From: Candidatus Tepidiaquacellales bacterium UBA6667
Lineage (GTDB): Bacteria > Bacteroidota > Ignavibacteria > Tepidaquicellales > Tepidaquicellaceae
Assembly: GCA_002455255.1 (NCBI GenBank)
Contig: DKKL01000007.1
Location: forward strand, 196,473-227,237
Direction of reading: 5' to 3'
DNA length: 30,765 nucleotides
This document shows positions 7,807 through 16,452 of this stretch, piece by piece. Position 1 is the stretch's first letter, and each line of letters opens with the position of its first letter. The position numbers and the translations under genes are program-made. The notes beneath the pieces are model-generated. The model saw only the letters and a list, made by a program, of their open reading frames with translations, was not told the origin of the DNA and ran no database searches.

Positions 7807-8385
7807 ATGGAATATATAATACCTGTATTAATCGGGATTGGTCTTGCTGCTGCTTGTGGATTCAGAGTTTTTGTCCCTTTACTGCTCCTAAGTGTGTTTT
7901 CACATACGGGATATATGACTCCATCGGAAGATTTCGTTTGGGTAGGTTCAGTTCCTGCTCTAATATGTTTTGCTGTTGCTACTCTGCTCGAAGTAGGTGC
8001 TTATTATATTCCTTGGCTTGATAACTTATTTGATACTATTGCAACTCCGCTTGCTGCCATTGCAGGAATTTTTACATCTCTTGCAGTAATCTCTGACCTT
8101 GACCCTATGTTAAAATGGTCAACAGCGGTAATTCTCGGTGGTGGTTCCGCTTCTTTATTTCAGATTTTAACTGTTAAAGCTCGTGCGGTTTCTTCAACAA
8201 TAACTGCAGGTTTCGGTAATTTTATAGTCTCAACTTTTGAACTTATTGTTTCTTCTGTCATCTCTCTGCTTGCAATACTCGCACCTGTAATAGCAATTAT
8301 AACTCTAATCGGCTTAATAATTTTACTTATCGTTTATATAAATAAACGAATTAAAAACAGACCTCAAAAATCTTACGGAACTTAA
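7807..8385 (+). CDS. DUF4126 integral membrane protein
   Basis: The 192-residue protein is hydrophobic over most of its length. Five or six probable helices are visible: IPVLIGIGLAAACGFRVFVP at the start, one around ALICFAVATLLEVGAYYIP, one around PLAAIAGIFTSLAVI, a glycine-rich segment VILGGGSASLFQ, and a long C-terminal hydrophobic block ending in a basic tail. The N-terminal GLAAACGFRVFVPLL and the LLEVGAYYIPWLDNLFDTIATP segment are characteristic of DUF4126. Function is unknown; the protein should sit in the inner membrane. The gene is transcribed divergently from tryptophan dioxygenase and stands alone on its strand, ending 48 bases before the convergent DUF4256 gene. Confidence 0.85.
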   Translation: MEYIIPVLIGIGLAAACGFRVFVPLLLLSVFSHTGYMTPSEDFVWVGSVPALICFAVATLLEVGAYYIPWLDNLFDTIATPLAAIAGIFTSLAVISDLDPMLKWSTAVILGGGSASLFQILTVKARAVSSTITAGFGNFIVSTFELIVSSVISLLAILAPVIAIITLIGLIILLIVYINKRIKNRPQKSYGT

Positions 8386-8433
8386 ATTTCACATATAATT
8401 AGTTTGAGTTCTGATATTTATAATAAAATATTA

Positions 8434-8991
8434 TTAAATTATAACTTTTCCTCTGAAACCTCTTGCGGCGTAATAGGACTCAGCTCCGTTATGATATATA
8501 AAGACTCTTCCAAATCTACAATCTCCAAAAATTGCTCCACCTAAATTTCTTACTTCTTCATCTGTTTTTAACCAGCTTGATGTTTTTGTATCATAGCTAC
8601 CTGTACTTTGAAAAATAACATATTCCAACTCATTTAATATCTCAATTCCAATTTCCTTTGCTCTTTCCTCCGCGTTTCCTTTTGGTTTATTTTCTTTTCT
8701 TGAGTCTAATGCTTCTCTGTCATAACATAAACTTCTCCTCCCTGAAGGACTTTCCTTTGAACAATCACAAAAAACAACTTCACCGGTCTTCTTGTCAACG
8801 TTGATAACATCAGGTTCTCCTCCGGTTTTTTCCATTTTATTTAATACTGTCAGTTTTTTCGGAAATTTTTTCAACCGCTTCTCAATATCTTCCCATTTTA
8901 TTCCTTTATGCCTCCGCATATTTTTCTCAAATCTTTCTTTTAAAACTGAAATTAATTTTTCTTCGTCGTCTTTTGAAATTTTTTTCTTCAT
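8434..8991 (-). CDS. DUF4256 family protein
   Basis: This 185-residue soluble protein matches the DUF4256 pattern closely: a basic helical N-terminus with RFEKNMRRHKGIKWEDIEKR, then TGGEPDVINVDKKTGEVVF, DCSKESPSGRRSLCYDREAL, the block TKTSSWLKTDEEVRNLGGA, and the C-terminal VFIYHNGAESYYAARGFRG. The function of the family is not known. Conserved Cys, His, Asp and Glu residues in the second and last blocks suggest a metal or nucleotide site, but that is inference. It lies between alanine dehydrogenase (same strand, separated by a terminator) and the convergent DUF4126 gene, so it probably has its own promoter in the short gap near 9000. Confidence 0.88.
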   Translation of the reverse strand: MKKKISKDDEEKLISVLKERFEKNMRRHKGIKWEDIEKRLKKFPKKLTVLNKMEKTGGEPDVINVDKKTGEVVFCDCSKESPSGRRSLCYDREALDSRKENKPKGNAEERAKEIGIEILNELEYVIFQSTGSYDTKTSSWLKTDEEVRNLGGAIFGDCRFGRVFIYHNGAESYYAARGFRGKVII

Positions 8992-9025
8992 AAATTTGAG
9001 TATTATTTTGAGTATTCTATTGTAT

Positions 9026-9063
9026 AAAAAAAGGCAGTGAATTTTTAAATCACACTGCCTTTT
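9026..9063 (-). terminator. Intrinsic terminator of alanine dehydrogenase
   Basis: A perfect 10-base inverted repeat, AAAGGCAGTG (9030-9039) against CACTGCCTTT (9053-9062), encloses a 13-base A/T loop. On the minus strand it is followed by a run of seven T. It sits 22 bases past the stop codon of alanine dehydrogenase and before the next gene on the same strand. A T-run on the plus strand is shorter, so the minus direction is favoured. Confidence 0.88.
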
Positions 9064-9084
9064 ATAAAATAAAAATAAAAATTT

Positions 9085-10197
9085 TTAAATTACATCATCT
9101 ACAGGTGTGTATTTGAACTTGAAAGCATCAGCAACACCTTTATAAGTAATTATTCCGTCTATCATATTTAAACCAAGTTTTATTTCTTCATTAGATTTGA
9201 GTGCATTCATTGTTCCTTTGTTAGCAATTTCAACTGCATATGGAAGGGTAGCATTTGTTAAAGCAATTGTTGAAGTGAAAGGTACAGCTCCGGGCATATT
9301 CGCTACGCAATAGTGAACTACATCATTAACTACATAAGTTGGGTTTTCGTGTGTGGTTGGTTTACATGTTTCAATGCATCCACCCTGATCTACTGAAACA
9401 TCAACAACTACAGAACCGGGTTTCATTAATTTCAACATATCTTTTGTAATCAACTTTGGTGCTTTTGCTCCCGCAATCAAAACCGCTCCGATTACCAAAT
9501 CAGCTTCTTTTATTGCCTCTCTTATATTAAATGGATTGCTCATCATAGTTTGTATGTTTTTCGGCATAACGTCATCAAGATATCTTAGTCTGTATAAGTT
9601 ATTATCCATTATGGTAACTCTTGCACCAAATCCTGCAGCAATTTTTGCAGCATTAGTTCCTACTATTCCGCCGCCTAATACTACAACGTTTGCAGGTTGC
9701 GTTCCCGGAACACCTCCGAGAAGCACTCCTCTTCCGCCCATCGTTTTTTCCAGATACTTTGCACCTTCTTGAGGAGCCATTCTTCCGGCTACTTCTGACA
9801 TTGGAATTAACAATGGCAATGAACCATCTGATTTTTGAACTGTTTCATAAGCTATTGCTATACATTTTGATTTCATCATTGCTTCGGTAAGCTCTCTGGA
9901 TGAAGCAAAATGAAAATATGTAAAAACTGTTTGACCTGCTTTGATTCTTTTATACTCAGGTTTAATAGGTTCTTTCACTTTCATTATCATATCTGCAACA
10001 TCAAATACTGCATCCGGTTTATTTAATATTGTGGCACCAACTTTTTTATAATCTGAATCTGAAAAACCACTTCCTACACCGGCATTTTTTTCCACATAAA
10101 TCTTATGACCATTTCTTCTTAATACTTCAGCACCAATAGGAGTTAACGCAACTCTGTTCTCATTGGTTTTTATCTCTTTTGGAACACCTATTTTCAT
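9085..10197 (-). CDS. ald: Alanine dehydrogenase
   Basis: At 370 residues this is the standard length. It reversibly deaminates L-alanine to pyruvate and ammonia with NAD+. Signatures are MKIGVPKEIKTNENRVALTP (substrate-binding Arg15), MKVKEPIKPEY (Lys of VKEP), the FTYFHFASS block with the catalytic His, the NAD-binding VVVLGGGIVGTNAAKIAAGFG, and VVVDVSVDQGGCIETCKPTTH followed by NMPGAVPFTSTIALTNATLP. All catalytic positions look intact. It is monocistronic: its own terminator follows and a 213-base divergent gap to mazG precedes. A 6+3+6 inverted repeat lies just upstream of the start. Confidence 0.97.
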   Translation of the reverse strand: MKIGVPKEIKTNENRVALTPIGAEVLRRNGHKIYVEKNAGVGSGFSDSDYKKVGATILNKPDAVFDVADMIMKVKEPIKPEYKRIKAGQTVFTYFHFASSRELTEAMMKSKCIAIAYETVQKSDGSLPLLIPMSEVAGRMAPQEGAKYLEKTMGGRGVLLGGVPGTQPANVVVLGGGIVGTNAAKIAAGFGARVTIMDNNLYRLRYLDDVMPKNIQTMMSNPFNIREAIKEADLVIGAVLIAGAKAPKLITKDMLKLMKPGSVVVDVSVDQGGCIETCKPTTHENPTYVVNDVVHYCVANMPGAVPFTSTIALTNATLPYAVEIANKGTMNALKSNEEIKLGLNMIDGIITYKGVADAFKFKYTPVDDVI

Positions 10198-10216
10198 ATA
10201 GTTTTGATTAAATTAT

Positions 10217-10231
10217 TTGATATTTTATCAA
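10217..10231. promoter_or_regulatory. Inverted repeat upstream of ald
   Basis: TTGATA-TTT-TATCAA forms a perfect 6+3+6 dyad 20 bases upstream of the ald start codon, inside the 213-base divergent ald/mazG spacer. Its position would suit an operator. The spacer is otherwise very A/T-rich, where short dyads arise by chance, so confidence is low. No clean promoter consensus could be fixed for either gene in this spacer. Confidence 0.25.
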
Positions 10232-10395
10232 TATAGTTATATTCGGTTTATAATTAAATTTTAAAATCTCGCTCTAATTGATTTATATTCTTTCATAATT
10301 TAACTAAATATTTTTGTAAAGATTAAAATTTATTATTTAACTTTGTCGTTTATATTTTTTATATTTAAATTACTTACCGAATCATCTTCTTTGTT

Positions 10396-10400
10396 GGGAG
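10396..10400 (+). promoter_or_regulatory. Ribosome binding site supporting the TTG start of mazG
   Basis: GGGAG ends 10 bases before the TTG at 10411. Few genes in this window have a purine-rich Shine-Dalgarno, so its presence in front of a weak start codon is informative. It supports TTG as the true start. Confidence 0.55.
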
Positions 10401-10410
10401 AAAATATTAA

Positions 10411-11235
10411 TTGACAGAAAAAACTGACACTACAGAACTTAAAAATTATCTGAAAAATTATTCTGAAAATAATTTAAAAGAAGAATTCATAAAATTTTAT
10501 GAACTCGTTAAATTACTTAGAAATGAATGTCCTTGGGATAAAGAACAAACACGCGAATCTCTCAGAAGATGTTTACTTGAAGAGACTTATGAGGTTCTTG
10601 AGGCAATTGATAACAATAATATTGCCGAACTGGAAAAAGAACTTGGTGATTTATTGTTGCAGGTGATTTTCCATTCTGTAATTGCTGAACAGGAAAATTT
10701 ATTTTCTCTCAAAAGCATTTTGCAAATAGAAAGAAAAAAACTGATTGAACGACATCCTCATATTTTTGAAAACCTGAAAGTGAACGGTTCTGATGAAGTT
10801 AAAACCAACTGGGAAAAACTAAAAAAGAAGGAGGGTAGATTATCAGTCCTTGATGGTATTCCGGCTGAATTACCTGCTTTGCTTAAAGCATTCAGAATTC
10901 AAGAAAAAGCTGCTAAAGTTGGCTTTGACTGGAAAGATGAAAAACCTGTTTTCGGAAAAATTCTTGAAGAACTTAATGAATTAAAATCAAATATTGATAA
11001 TAAAAAAGATTTAAAAGATATTGAAAATGAATTTGGAGATTTGCTGTTTTCAATAGTCAACTATGCAAGATTTCTGAAAATTAATCCTGAAGATGCTTTG
11101 CGAGGAACAATAAATAAATTCAGAAAAAGATTTAATGAAATTGAAAAATTTGCAAAAGAAAATAATTTTGAATTGGAAAATATGACTCTGAAAGAAATGG
11201 ATGAAATCTGGGAAAGGGCTAAAACAAAAGATTGA
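10411..11235 (+). CDS. mazG: Nucleoside triphosphate pyrophosphohydrolase MazG
   Basis: The 274-residue protein hydrolyses (d)NTPs to NMP and pyrophosphate, a house-cleaning role. The first MazG domain has LRNECPWDKEQT, the acidic metal-binding LLEETYEVLEAI (residues 56-66), and ELGDLLLQVIFHSVIA with the ExxD pair. RHPHIF and the linker TNWEKLKKKEGR follow. A second MazG domain has KVGFDWKDE, EELNELKSNI, EFGDLLFSIVNYARFL. This tandem-domain layout and length match E. coli MazG. The start is TTG at 10411: the preceding in-frame codon is TAA (10408-10410), there is no ATG/GTG upstream of the first domain, and GGGAG lies 10 bases before it. It is the first gene of a plus-strand run. Confidence 0.95.
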   Translation: MTEKTDTTELKNYLKNYSENNLKEEFIKFYELVKLLRNECPWDKEQTRESLRRCLLEETYEVLEAIDNNNIAELEKELGDLLLQVIFHSVIAEQENLFSLKSILQIERKKLIERHPHIFENLKVNGSDEVKTNWEKLKKKEGRLSVLDGIPAELPALLKAFRIQEKAAKVGFDWKDEKPVFGKILEELNELKSNIDNKKDLKDIENEFGDLLFSIVNYARFLKINPEDALRGTINKFRKRFNEIEKFAKENNFELENMTLKEMDEIWERAKTKD

Positions 11236-11675
11236 AAATTGATTATGCTTTTGGTGTTGTTATATTCAAAAAATTTCCGCGTTCTGTCAAAATTTTAGTT
11301 CTAAAGGACAGTGATAAATGGGGAAGTTTTCCAAAAGGTCACAGGGAAAAAGGAGAGAAAATACTTGAAACTGCTAAAAGAGAACTGTTTGAAGAAACCG
11401 GTATAAAAAAAATAAATCTTGTTTCAAAAAAAGTTTTGTTAAAGCAAACTTATGATTACAAAAACAAATCAGGAAAAACTTATCAGAAGATAAACAAATT
11501 CTTTTTTGCTGAAGTGTTTTCCGAAAAAGTAAAAATTGATATGAAGGAAGTTTCAAATTATAAATGGTTAACTGAATATAATGCTGTTAAAATTGCTCAA
11601 TATGTTTCCTTTAGAAAAACAGTGAAGGAAGCGTTTAGAATAATTAAAAAATATTACAAAGGAAATTATAAATGA
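11232..11675 (+). CDS. Nudix hydrolase, Ap4A hydrolase-like
   Basis: The 147-residue protein carries an exact Nudix box at residues 36-58, GX5EX7REUXEEXGU, read as GHREKGE..RELFEETGI. The WGSFPKGHREKGE lead-in is typical of bis(5'-nucleosyl)-tetraphosphatases (asymmetric Ap4A hydrolases), which clear dinucleoside polyphosphates. Following mazG, this gives a nucleotide house-cleaning pair. The start is TTG at 11232: it overlaps the mazG TGA stop as TTGA. An in-frame stop lies 12 bases upstream and no ATG or GTG precedes the Nudix core, so TTG is required. The end overlaps dacB by 4 bases (ATGA), indicating translational coupling across three genes. Contrast with the degenerate Nudix-fold protein at 21804-22232. 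Confidence 0.9.
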   Translation: MKIDYAFGVVIFKKFPRSVKILVLKDSDKWGSFPKGHREKGEKILETAKRELFEETGIKKINLVSKKVLLKQTYDYKNKSGKTYQKINKFFFAEVFSEKVKIDMKEVSNYKWLTEYNAVKIAQYVSFRKTVKEAFRIIKKYYKGNYK

Positions 11676-12871
11676 AGATTTTAATTATAACATTTTTGAT
11701 ATTTGCAAATTCAGTTTTTGCAAATGATAAACTTGACCAACTAAAACAAAACCTTGACGAAATTGTCGCCGCTGCGGATGGAAATGTTTCTGTTCAGATT
11801 GTTAGTGCTTCAAAATATGATTTACTTTACTCTCATAATCCCGGAGTAAAAATGATTCCTGCTTCAATTACAAAAGTCATTACTGCCTGTATTGCTCTTA
11901 AATATCTCGGAGTTGATTATAAATTTAAAACTATCGTCTTTACTGACGGAACGATTACTGATGGAGTTGTAAACGGAAATATTTATCTTAAAGGATATGG
12001 CGATCCTGATTTAAACTCTGGTGATATTTCTTTACTCGCACAAAAAATATCTGAAAAAAATATTAAGTCTGTTACAGGCAATGTGATTTATGATGAATCT
12101 TTTCTTGATAATAATTATTACGGATTGTCTAATTATTACAAAGGTGATACGCGTTCACAGTATTGGCCCTATGTTTCAGCTTTAAACCTCGATAAAAATC
12201 AAGGTGGTTACAATCCTGCATCAACTGCAGGTGAACTTTTTGCTTCTGAACTTGTAAGGTTTGGAATACAATTCAATGGGTCTGTTGTATCAGGAATTAC
12301 TCCTCCTGCATCAAAAGAACTAGCAGAAATTTCACATTCAATTTTTGATGTGCTTAGTTGGATGAATAAACAAAGTGATAACCATTCAGCAATAACAGTT
12401 TTTAAAGTTGTAGGAGCTGTCTATGATTCACCGCCGGGAACTTTACAAAAAGGAGAAAGTGCTGCTATTGATTTTCTTACTCAACTCGGAAATGACAGAG
12501 GTAGTTTTGAAATTCTTGAGGGCTCCGGACTCACAAGAAATAATATGGTAAACTCTGATATGTTCATAAGAATATTAAAACATATGTATGATGATGTGAA
12601 AAACTTTGATTACTTTTATAACTCTTTGGCAGTTGGTGGAATTGACGGTACTTTAAAAAACCGAATGAAAGAAGGTGAAGCATATAAAAACATCAGAGCA
12701 AAAACCGGAACCTTAAACGGTGTTAGTACTTTATCAGGTTATGCGATATCTCGGGATAATGAATTAATTATGTTTTATATAGCAATGAACGGATTTAGCA
12801 GCGATAGATCTTACAACAGGAAAATTCAAGACGATATATGTGAAGTCATTTGTCAATTCTCAAGAAATTAA
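11672..12871 (+). CDS. dacB: D-alanyl-D-alanine carboxypeptidase/endopeptidase, PBP4 type (S13)
   Basis: The 399-residue exported enzyme trims peptidoglycan stem peptides. A signal peptide (MKILIITFLIFANSVFA) is followed by the three penicillin-binding motifs: SITK (nucleophile Ser65), SDN (235-237) and KTG (344-346, in RAKTGTLNG). KGYGDPDLNSGD and LEGSGLTRNN are typical of peptidase family S13. It is shorter than E. coli DacB (477), so the inserted non-catalytic domains are reduced. It begins inside the end of the Nudix gene (ATGA) and is followed 4 bases later by the MFS gene. It should act in the periplasm. Confidence 0.94.
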   Translation: MKILIITFLIFANSVFANDKLDQLKQNLDEIVAAADGNVSVQIVSASKYDLLYSHNPGVKMIPASITKVITACIALKYLGVDYKFKTIVFTDGTITDGVVNGNIYLKGYGDPDLNSGDISLLAQKISEKNIKSVTGNVIYDESFLDNNYYGLSNYYKGDTRSQYWPYVSALNLDKNQGGYNPASTAGELFASELVRFGIQFNGSVVSGITPPASKELAEISHSIFDVLSWMNKQSDNHSAITVFKVVGAVYDSPPGTLQKGESAAIDFLTQLGNDRGSFEILEGSGLTRNNMVNSDMFIRILKHMYDDVKNFDYFYNSLAVGGIDGTLKNRMKEGEAYKNIRAKTGTLNGVSTLSGYAISRDNELIMFYIAMNGFSSDRSYNRKIQDDICEVICQFSRN

Positions 12872-12875
12872 TTTA

Positions 12876-14126
12876 ATGTTAACACCACAGGAAAAGAAAA
12901 ATGTATTCCATTATTTTACATCTGACATTTGTGTATTTGTAAGTGTGTATCTGATGTTTATGAGTATGATTTGGATAAGCTATGATCACACTCATTCATC
13001 GGCAAGACTTGGAATACTTGGGTTTGTTCAGAATGTTCCTTTTATGCTTTTCAGTATTTATGGTGGCGTTTTAGCCGACAGATATAATAGAAAAAAACTT
13101 ATAATTGGTTTCAATTGTCTTTTTATTGTTAATTCTTCATTAATATTAATTTTTCAGTTGCTAAATATTCTTACATTTGATTTCATTTTAATTTTCTGTT
13201 TTGCACTTGGCTCTTTTTATTCACTGTATTATCCGTCACTTGTTGCAACTGTGAAAGATATGATAAGTGATGAAAAAGAATTTCCGAAAATTATGGGTGC
13301 GGCTTCATCTAATGCAAAGATAGGACAATTAATAGCTTCTTCTTCTTTCAGTTTTCTTTTAAAACTTATTGGTGCTACCGGTACCTTTATAACGGGATTA
13401 TTTTTTAATATTGTTTCTCTTATTTCATTTTTATTCTTAAAAGGATTAAAACAAAACGAATCACAACCATCTGACGGTGTATTTTTACAGATTAAACAGG
13501 GGTTTTCTTACACTTTAAAAAATAAAATTCTAACAGGGATTATTCTTGTTACTGCATTGATAAGTTGCACTTTTGTTTTTGTTACTTTTCAATTACCTGC
13601 TATTGATACTGGGTTTATAAAAGGCGGTTCAAGTGATCTTGGAATATTATTTATTGCAGGTGCAGTCGGTGGGCTCGTAGCAGGTTTTTACCTCGGTAGA
13701 AGAAAATCAACTAAAAATCTTTTAAAGTTTTTAATTTTATGTATTTTTCTATCTGCTATGGCAATTATTGGTTTGGCATTTTCAAGAGAATTACCCATAA
13801 GTTTCTTTTTTGGAATGTTTGTAGATTTCTCTTTCATTGCTGCTATGGGTATTTCAAATACTTTGCTACAATTGTTCAGTGATAAAAATATTGTTGGTCG
13901 GGTTTTAGGTGTTAATATAATGTTTAGTTGGGGACTTTCATCTGTATTAATGATGTTATTCGGATTTCTGATTGGACCGTTTGGTCTTGAAAATGTAATG
14001 CTATTACTTGGTGGAATAATAGTTTTATCGGGAATTTTTTATATTATTTTATTAAAAAAACAAAAAGGTCTATTACAAAGTATTTATACTGAAAAAAATA
14101 TTCCTGAAGGAAGTTTTCCATATTAA
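12876..14126 (+). CDS. MFS transporter, DHA3/MFS_3 (EntS-like) exporter
   Basis: This 416-residue polytopic membrane protein has the MFS loop signature GGVLADRYNRKKLIIG between the second and third helices. Earlier come SSARLGILGFVQNVPFMLF and at least ten further hydrophobic segments, and the protein ends in a short polar tail. The MFS_3 group contains exporters of siderophores and macrolides; the substrate here is unknown. I chose ATG 12876, 5 bases after the dacB stop. An in-frame GTG at 12840 would add 12 residues lying wholly inside dacB and looks less likely. Next to dacB and in a row with uvrB, it appears to be part of a housekeeping run. Confidence 0.85.
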   Translation: MLTPQEKKNVFHYFTSDICVFVSVYLMFMSMIWISYDHTHSSARLGILGFVQNVPFMLFSIYGGVLADRYNRKKLIIGFNCLFIVNSSLILIFQLLNILTFDFILIFCFALGSFYSLYYPSLVATVKDMISDEKEFPKIMGAASSNAKIGQLIASSSFSFLLKLIGATGTFITGLFFNIVSLISFLFLKGLKQNESQPSDGVFLQIKQGFSYTLKNKILTGIILVTALISCTFVFVTFQLPAIDTGFIKGGSSDLGILFIAGAVGGLVAGFYLGRRKSTKNLLKFLILCIFLSAMAIIGLAFSRELPISFFFGMFVDFSFIAAMGISNTLLQLFSDKNIVGRVLGVNIMFSWGLSSVLMMLFGFLIGPFGLENVMLLLGGIIVLSGIFYIILLKKQKGLLQSIYTEKNIPEGSFPY

Positions 14127-14155
14127 AAATTTTACTAATTTTAAATTAAAAAATA

Positions 14156-14422
14156 ATGTCAATAAAAGAATTAGAACAATCAGTTATTGATTCAGGTATT
14201 GACGTCGTCAAAAAACTATTTCTGCATAACTCAAATCATTTTTGGGATGATGTTGTCAGGCAACTGAACAAGGCAACCGGCTATGATTATATTCATTGCG
14301 AACAAATTGCAATAATAGCCCATACCAAAGGTAAATCTGTTGTTAAGTCCGGTGAGTTTGAGGAACTTAAAAGAATTCAATCTGTTCTAAAAGAAATAAA
14401 TCTTAAGACTGAGATAACATAA
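14156..14422 (+). CDS. ClpS-like adaptor protein with altered N-degron pocket
   Basis: This is an 88-residue protein. From residue 24 it follows the ClpS fold: LHNSNHFWDDVVRQLNKATG, then CEQIAIIAHTKGKSVVKSG and EFEELKRIQSVLKEINLKTEI. ClpS delivers N-degron substrates to ClpA/ClpC. The AHTKGK histidine (His56) is kept, but the LxNDD loop that grips the substrate alpha-amino group reads HNSN here (residues 24-27), losing both aspartates. It may bind other partners or be a diverged Clp adaptor. It lies between the MFS gene (29-base gap) and uvrB (2-base gap). The assignment comes from pattern matching on a short protein. Confidence 0.72.
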   Translation: MSIKELEQSVIDSGIDVVKKLFLHNSNHFWDDVVRQLNKATGYDYIHCEQIAIIAHTKGKSVVKSGEFEELKRIQSVLKEINLKTEIT

Positions 14423-14424
14423 AT

Positions 14425-16452
14425 TTGAATTTTAAATTAATTGCTCCATATAAACCAACAGGAGACCAACCTAAAGCAATAGCTGAACTAACTGATGGGG
14501 TATTGCGCGGAGATAAATATCAGACTTTTTTAGGTGTTACCGGATCCGGAAAAACATTTTCCATTTCTAATGTTATTGAGAATATCGGTAAACCTGTTTT
14601 GGTTATGTCTCATAACAAAACTTTAGCAGCTCAGCTCTTCGGCGAATTTAAAAAATTTTTCCCGAATAATAGGGTAGAGTTTTTTATTTCCTATTATGAC
14701 TATTATCAGCCGGAAGCATATCTTCCTACTACGGACACTTATATTCAAAAAGACCTTTCTATTAATGAAGAAATAGATAGGTTAAGGTTGAGAGCAACCG
14801 CATCAATTCTTGAAGGAAGAAAAGATGTCATCGTTGTTTCTTCAGTAAGTTGTATTTATGGAATCGGTGCACCTGATGAATATGCAGCTCAGATGTTGGT
14901 GGTCAGAGTCGGAGAAAAAATTAACCGTAAACAGCTTTTAAAAAAATTAATTGATATTCATTACGTAAGAAATGATTATGAATTTAAACGCGGAACTTTC
15001 AGAGTCAGAGGAGATTTGATTGAAATTATTCCGGCTTATGAAGATGAAACAGGAATTAGAATTGAAATCTTTGATGATACAATTGAAAAAATTTCATATA
15101 TAAACAGAGATGACGGAAAAATTACCGGAACAGATATAAGTGTTGTAATATATCCTGCTAAATATTTTGTGAGCAATAAGGATAAAATTGAAAGTGCTAT
15201 TGAAAACATACAGGCGGAATTGCAAACACAAATAGAATATTTTCAAAAAGAAGGAAAATTTATTGAAGCACAAAGAATAGAACAAAGAACAAACTTCGAT
15301 ATTGAGATGATAAGAGAAATCGGGTATTGTAATGGAATTGAAAATTATTCCCGACAAATGGACGGAAGACCTCCCGGCTCAAGACCTTCTTGTTTGTTTG
15401 ATTATTTCCCAAAAGATTATTTACTTATAGTTGATGAATCACATGTTACCATCCCTCAGATTGGTGGAATGTATAACGGTGACAGAATGAGAAAAAAAAC
15501 ACTTGTAGAACACGGTTTCAGGTTACCTTCTGCCCTTGATAACAGACCTATGACTTTTCAGGAATGGGAAGCAATGGTGAAACAGGCGATTTTCGTCAGT
15601 GCTACTCCGGGTGATTATGAACTTGAAAAAAGTGGCGGCGTTATTGTTGAACAGATTATCAGACCAACCGGATTACTTGACCCTGAAATACAGGTTAGAC
15701 CTGTCAAAAATCAGATTGATGATTTATTAAGCGAAATCAGAAAGAGATCTGAAATTGGAGAAAGAGTTCTCGTTACTACTTTAACTAAAAGAATGAGCGA
15801 AGACCTTACGGATTATCTCATTAATCTTGGAGTTAAGGTGAAGTATATGCATTCGGAAATTGAAACTCTTGACAGGATAGATATTTTAAGAGGATTGAGA
15901 CTTGGTGAGTTTGATGTGCTTGTCGGTGTTAATCTGTTACGGGAAGGATTGGATTTACCTGAAGTGTCTCTTGTCGCAATTCTTGATGCTGACAAAGAAG
16001 GTTTCCTCCGAAGCGAAAAATCACTGTTGCAAACTGCCGGACGAACAGCAAGAAATGTAAACGGTCTTGTTATTTTTTATGCAGATAAAATGACAGAATC
16101 TATGAAAAAAGTAATTGAGGAAACACTAAGGAGAAGAAAAGTTCAGGAAGAATATAATAATATAAATAAGATAGAGCCAAAAACTATTTATAAAACATAC
16201 GAGGAGATTATGTCTTCAACTATAGTTGCTGATTCTAAAAGTAAAATCGATATAAAGAAAAACAAAAAAAGAGAAAACAAAAAATCTGCATTAAGTATAA
16301 TGAATGATCCGATTGAAAATAAAATTACAAATGAACAGAGAAGTGAACTGATTGATCAATTAAGGAAAGAAATGATTACCGCAGCAAAAGACCTTGAGTT
16401 TGAAAGGGCTGCAGAACTGAGGGATGAGATTGACAGATTACAGGGGAGTTAA
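14425..16452 (+). CDS. uvrB: Excinuclease ABC subunit B
   Basis: At 675 residues this is the standard length. UvrB is the damage-verification helicase of nucleotide excision repair, loaded by UvrA and partnered by UvrC. Evidence: YKPTGDQPKAI at the N-terminus, Walker A GVTGSGKT (37-44), the DNA-clamping beta-hairpin YYDYYQPEAYLP, motif II VDESHVT, FVSATPGDYE, the helicase C block EGLDLPEVSLVAILDADKEG, QTAGRTARN, and a C-terminal UVR domain (DLEFERAAELRDEIDRLQ) that binds UvrC. The start is TTG at 14425, 2 bases after the ClpS-like stop. The in-frame TGA at 14410 and the conserved N-terminus leave no other usual start. Its stop codon interlocks with that of era in a TTAA. Confidence 0.98.
   Translation: MNFKLIAPYKPTGDQPKAIAELTDGVLRGDKYQTFLGVTGSGKTFSISNVIENIGKPVLVMSHNKTLAAQLFGEFKKFFPNNRVEFFISYYDYYQPEAYLPTTDTYIQKDLSINEEIDRLRLRATASILEGRKDVIVVSSVSCIYGIGAPDEYAAQMLVVRVGEKINRKQLLKKLIDIHYVRNDYEFKRGTFRVRGDLIEIIPAYEDETGIRIEIFDDTIEKISYINRDDGKITGTDISVVIYPAKYFVSNKDKIESAIENIQAELQTQIEYFQKEGKFIEAQRIEQRTNFDIEMIREIGYCNGIENYSRQMDGRPPGSRPSCLFDYFPKDYLLIVDESHVTIPQIGGMYNGDRMRKKTLVEHGFRLPSALDNRPMTFQEWEAMVKQAIFVSATPGDYELEKSGGVIVEQIIRPTGLLDPEIQVRPVKNQIDDLLSEIRKRSEIGERVLVTTLTKRMSEDLTDYLINLGVKVKYMHSEIETLDRIDILRGLRLGEFDVLVGVNLLREGLDLPEVSLVAILDADKEGFLRSEKSLLQTAGRTARNVNGLVIFYADKMTESMKKVIEETLRRRKVQEEYNNINKIEPKTIYKTYEEIMSSTIVADSKSKIDIKKNKKRENKKSALSIMNDPIENKITNEQRSELIDQLRKEMITAAKDLEFERAAELRDEIDRLQGS

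Noticed and set aside
12840..12875. GTG start 12 codons upstream for the MFS transporter
   Set aside because: The extra residues lie entirely within the dacB end, and the ATG at 12876 just after the dacB stop is better placed; GTG is not excluded.
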